Shown here in pieces: positions 5,270 through 6,225 of a stretch of 6,225 nucleotides of DNA (its first letter is position 1; the number at the start of each line of letters is the position of its first letter). Made by a program: the position numbers and the translations under genes. Location: the NCBI GenBank assembly GCA_024691475.1, contig JAILNP010000186.1, positions 1 to 6,225 on the forward strand. The letters are read 5' to 3'. Origin of the DNA: Denitrobacterium sp024691475 (GTDB lineage Bacteria > Actinomycetota > Coriobacteriia > Coriobacteriales > Eggerthellaceae). The notes beneath the pieces were generated by a model. That model made no database searches. It was not told the DNA's origin and saw only the letters and a program-made list of their open reading frames with translations.

Positions 5270-6225
5270 ATGGGAAAGAACGTCTTTGCAAAGCAGGTGG
5301 GAATGCGGCTTGTCGTTTTCGCGGCAGGCTTAGCGCTGGCAATCACCGCGCTCTTTTGTATGGGAACGCAGCAAGCATGGGCCGATGACAGCATCTCGCT
5401 GGGAAAGCCCTCGTGGAACGCGAATACCACCGCATACACGCTGCCCGATCTAACGGTCAATACGAGCAACGCCTACACCACGGCGATCGTATCGGTTGAT
5501 GCAGGCTACATGACTACCGACAACGTGGACCAAAGCATTGTCGACTCGAAATTCGAGGACCTCACGCGCACCACCTACACCATGATCTTCAAAGAGGGCA
5601 CCACCATCGCCCAGATCCAGGCAGCGCTGCGTGAATTCGAATTCCATCTGCCCTCAAGCGGTGCAACCACGCAGAAACCCCAAGTAAAGCTCTCCACGCG
5701 CAACACCGTTCTGCCTAACGGCGCGACGGTCACCGCTGGCACAGGCGACCTTGCCGGTCACTATTATATGTATGTAGGCGCAGGCCTCAGTTGGACCGAC
5801 GCATACAAGACCGCGAAGACGTGGCAGTACATGGGCATGAAGGGCTACCTGGTTACCATCACCAGTTCGGCCGAGGATAGGATCCTGGACAACATCACCA
5901 GCGCTGCCGCATGGTCGGGCGGCACTCGTGCGCTCTTCAATGGCAGCAAGGCAAACGACCAGGATTCGCTTGACGCATACGGTTTCAGTTACCCCAGCGA
6001 CTACTCCAACAACGCCTACTACTGGGCTTGCGGCCCCGAAGCTGGCACCAATTACACAGCGATCGGCTATTACAATTGGAATAGCGGAGAGCCGAACAAC
6101 TCCAACGGGGAAGGCTGCATGCAGGTACACGCAAGTGGACGCTGGAATGACCTCTCGAACGGATCGACAAGCGTCGCCGGCTACTTCGTGGAATTCGGCG
6201 GCTACGGAAACGAGGACCCCGGATA
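5270..6225 (+). CDS. Secreted protein with C-type lectin domain (3' end cut by window)
   Basis: The frame is open to the window edge: 318 complete codons, with final bases TA that could start a stop or a Tyr codon. The product has a Sec signal peptide: basic start MGKNVFAKQ, hydrophobic core at about 14-30, and an AWA cleavage site after residue 38. Residues 39-160 are a Thr/Ala-rich region I do not recognise, including FKEGTTIAQIQAALREFEF from 107. Residues 163 to about 312 form a C-type lectin domain: SWTDAYKTAKTW early, GYLVTIT before the first helix end, then GEPNN, GRWND and GYFVEF. The ligands of Ca2+ site 2 in mannose-binding protein all have counterparts: E274, N276, E281, N293 and D294. 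The EPN triplet is the mannose/glucose type. Only two domain cysteines are seen (C254, C283), so the vertebrate disulfide set is absent. It is likely an extracellular glycan-binding or adhesin protein; any anchor would lie beyond the window. The start at 5270 is set by the AAGGGGGT site. Confidence 0.88.
   Translation, partial: MGKNVFAKQVGMRLVVFAAGLALAITALFCMGTQQAWADDSISLGKPSWNANTTAYTLPDLTVNTSNAYTTAIVSVDAGYMTTDNVDQSIVDSKFEDLTRTTYTMIFKEGTTIAQIQAALREFEFHLPSSGATTQKPQVKLSTRNTVLPNGATVTAGTGDLAGHYYMYVGAGLSWTDAYKTAKTWQYMGMKGYLVTITSSAEDRILDNITSAAAWSGGTRALFNGSKANDQDSLDAYGFSYPSDYSNNAYYWACGPEAGTNYTAIGYYNWNSGEPNNSNGEGCMQVHASGRWNDLSNGSTSVAGYFVEFGGYGNEDPG

Noticed and set aside
5654..6130. 158-codon open frame on the - strand opposite the lectin domain
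   Set aside because: The + strand encodes a convincing signal peptide and lectin motifs in an unbroken frame; the antisense translation shows no domain.

Overview
The window is about 60% G+C, densely coded, and every supported gene lies on the + strand. A TorD-type chaperone, a Tat-exported four-cluster ferredoxin and a NapH-type membrane protein, followed by a secreted C-type lectin protein, suggest a gut or oral actinobacterium of the Coriobacteriia, perhaps Eggerthellaceae. That placement is inference from gene content and base composition; no marker gene is present.

Region 1 (1-3187) is the downstream part of a respiratory operon of four closely spaced genes: an unrecognised acidic protein built from two winged-helix-like repeats; a TorD/DmsD-family chaperone; a NapG-like periplasmic ferredoxin with four Cys clusters and a twin-arginine signal; and a NapH-like membrane iron-sulfur protein. 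NapG and NapH together normally pass electrons from the quinol pool to a periplasmic reductase. TorD-family chaperones fold and proofread Mo-cofactor reductases before Tat export. The catalytic molybdoenzyme is not in the window and is probably encoded just upstream. The operon ends at 3187.

Region 2 (3188-3403) is noncoding and packed with three back-to-back hairpins: 3193-3220 (10 bp stem), 3221-3269 (19 bp perfect stem) and 3271-3310 (13 bp stem with one wobble). The first is the likely operon terminator. The function of the whole array is unknown.

Region 3 (3404-5128) encodes a 574-residue UvrD-like superfamily 1 helicase relative. It has an intact Walker A motif but altered motifs II, III, V and VI, and its first part is clearly lower in G+C than the neighbours.

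Region 4 (5129-6225) holds a 141-base intergenic region with a 37-bp inverted repeat over a possible -10 box. It is followed by a secreted protein with a signal peptide and a C-type lectin domain that keeps all five principal Ca2+/sugar ligands of the mannose type. Its reading frame is still open at the window edge.

I saw no tRNA, rRNA, CRISPR array, insertion sequence or integrase. The most unusual items are the triple-hairpin array, the degenerate helicase, and the duplicated winged-helix-like protein inside a respiratory operon. None proves a new system from sequence alone.
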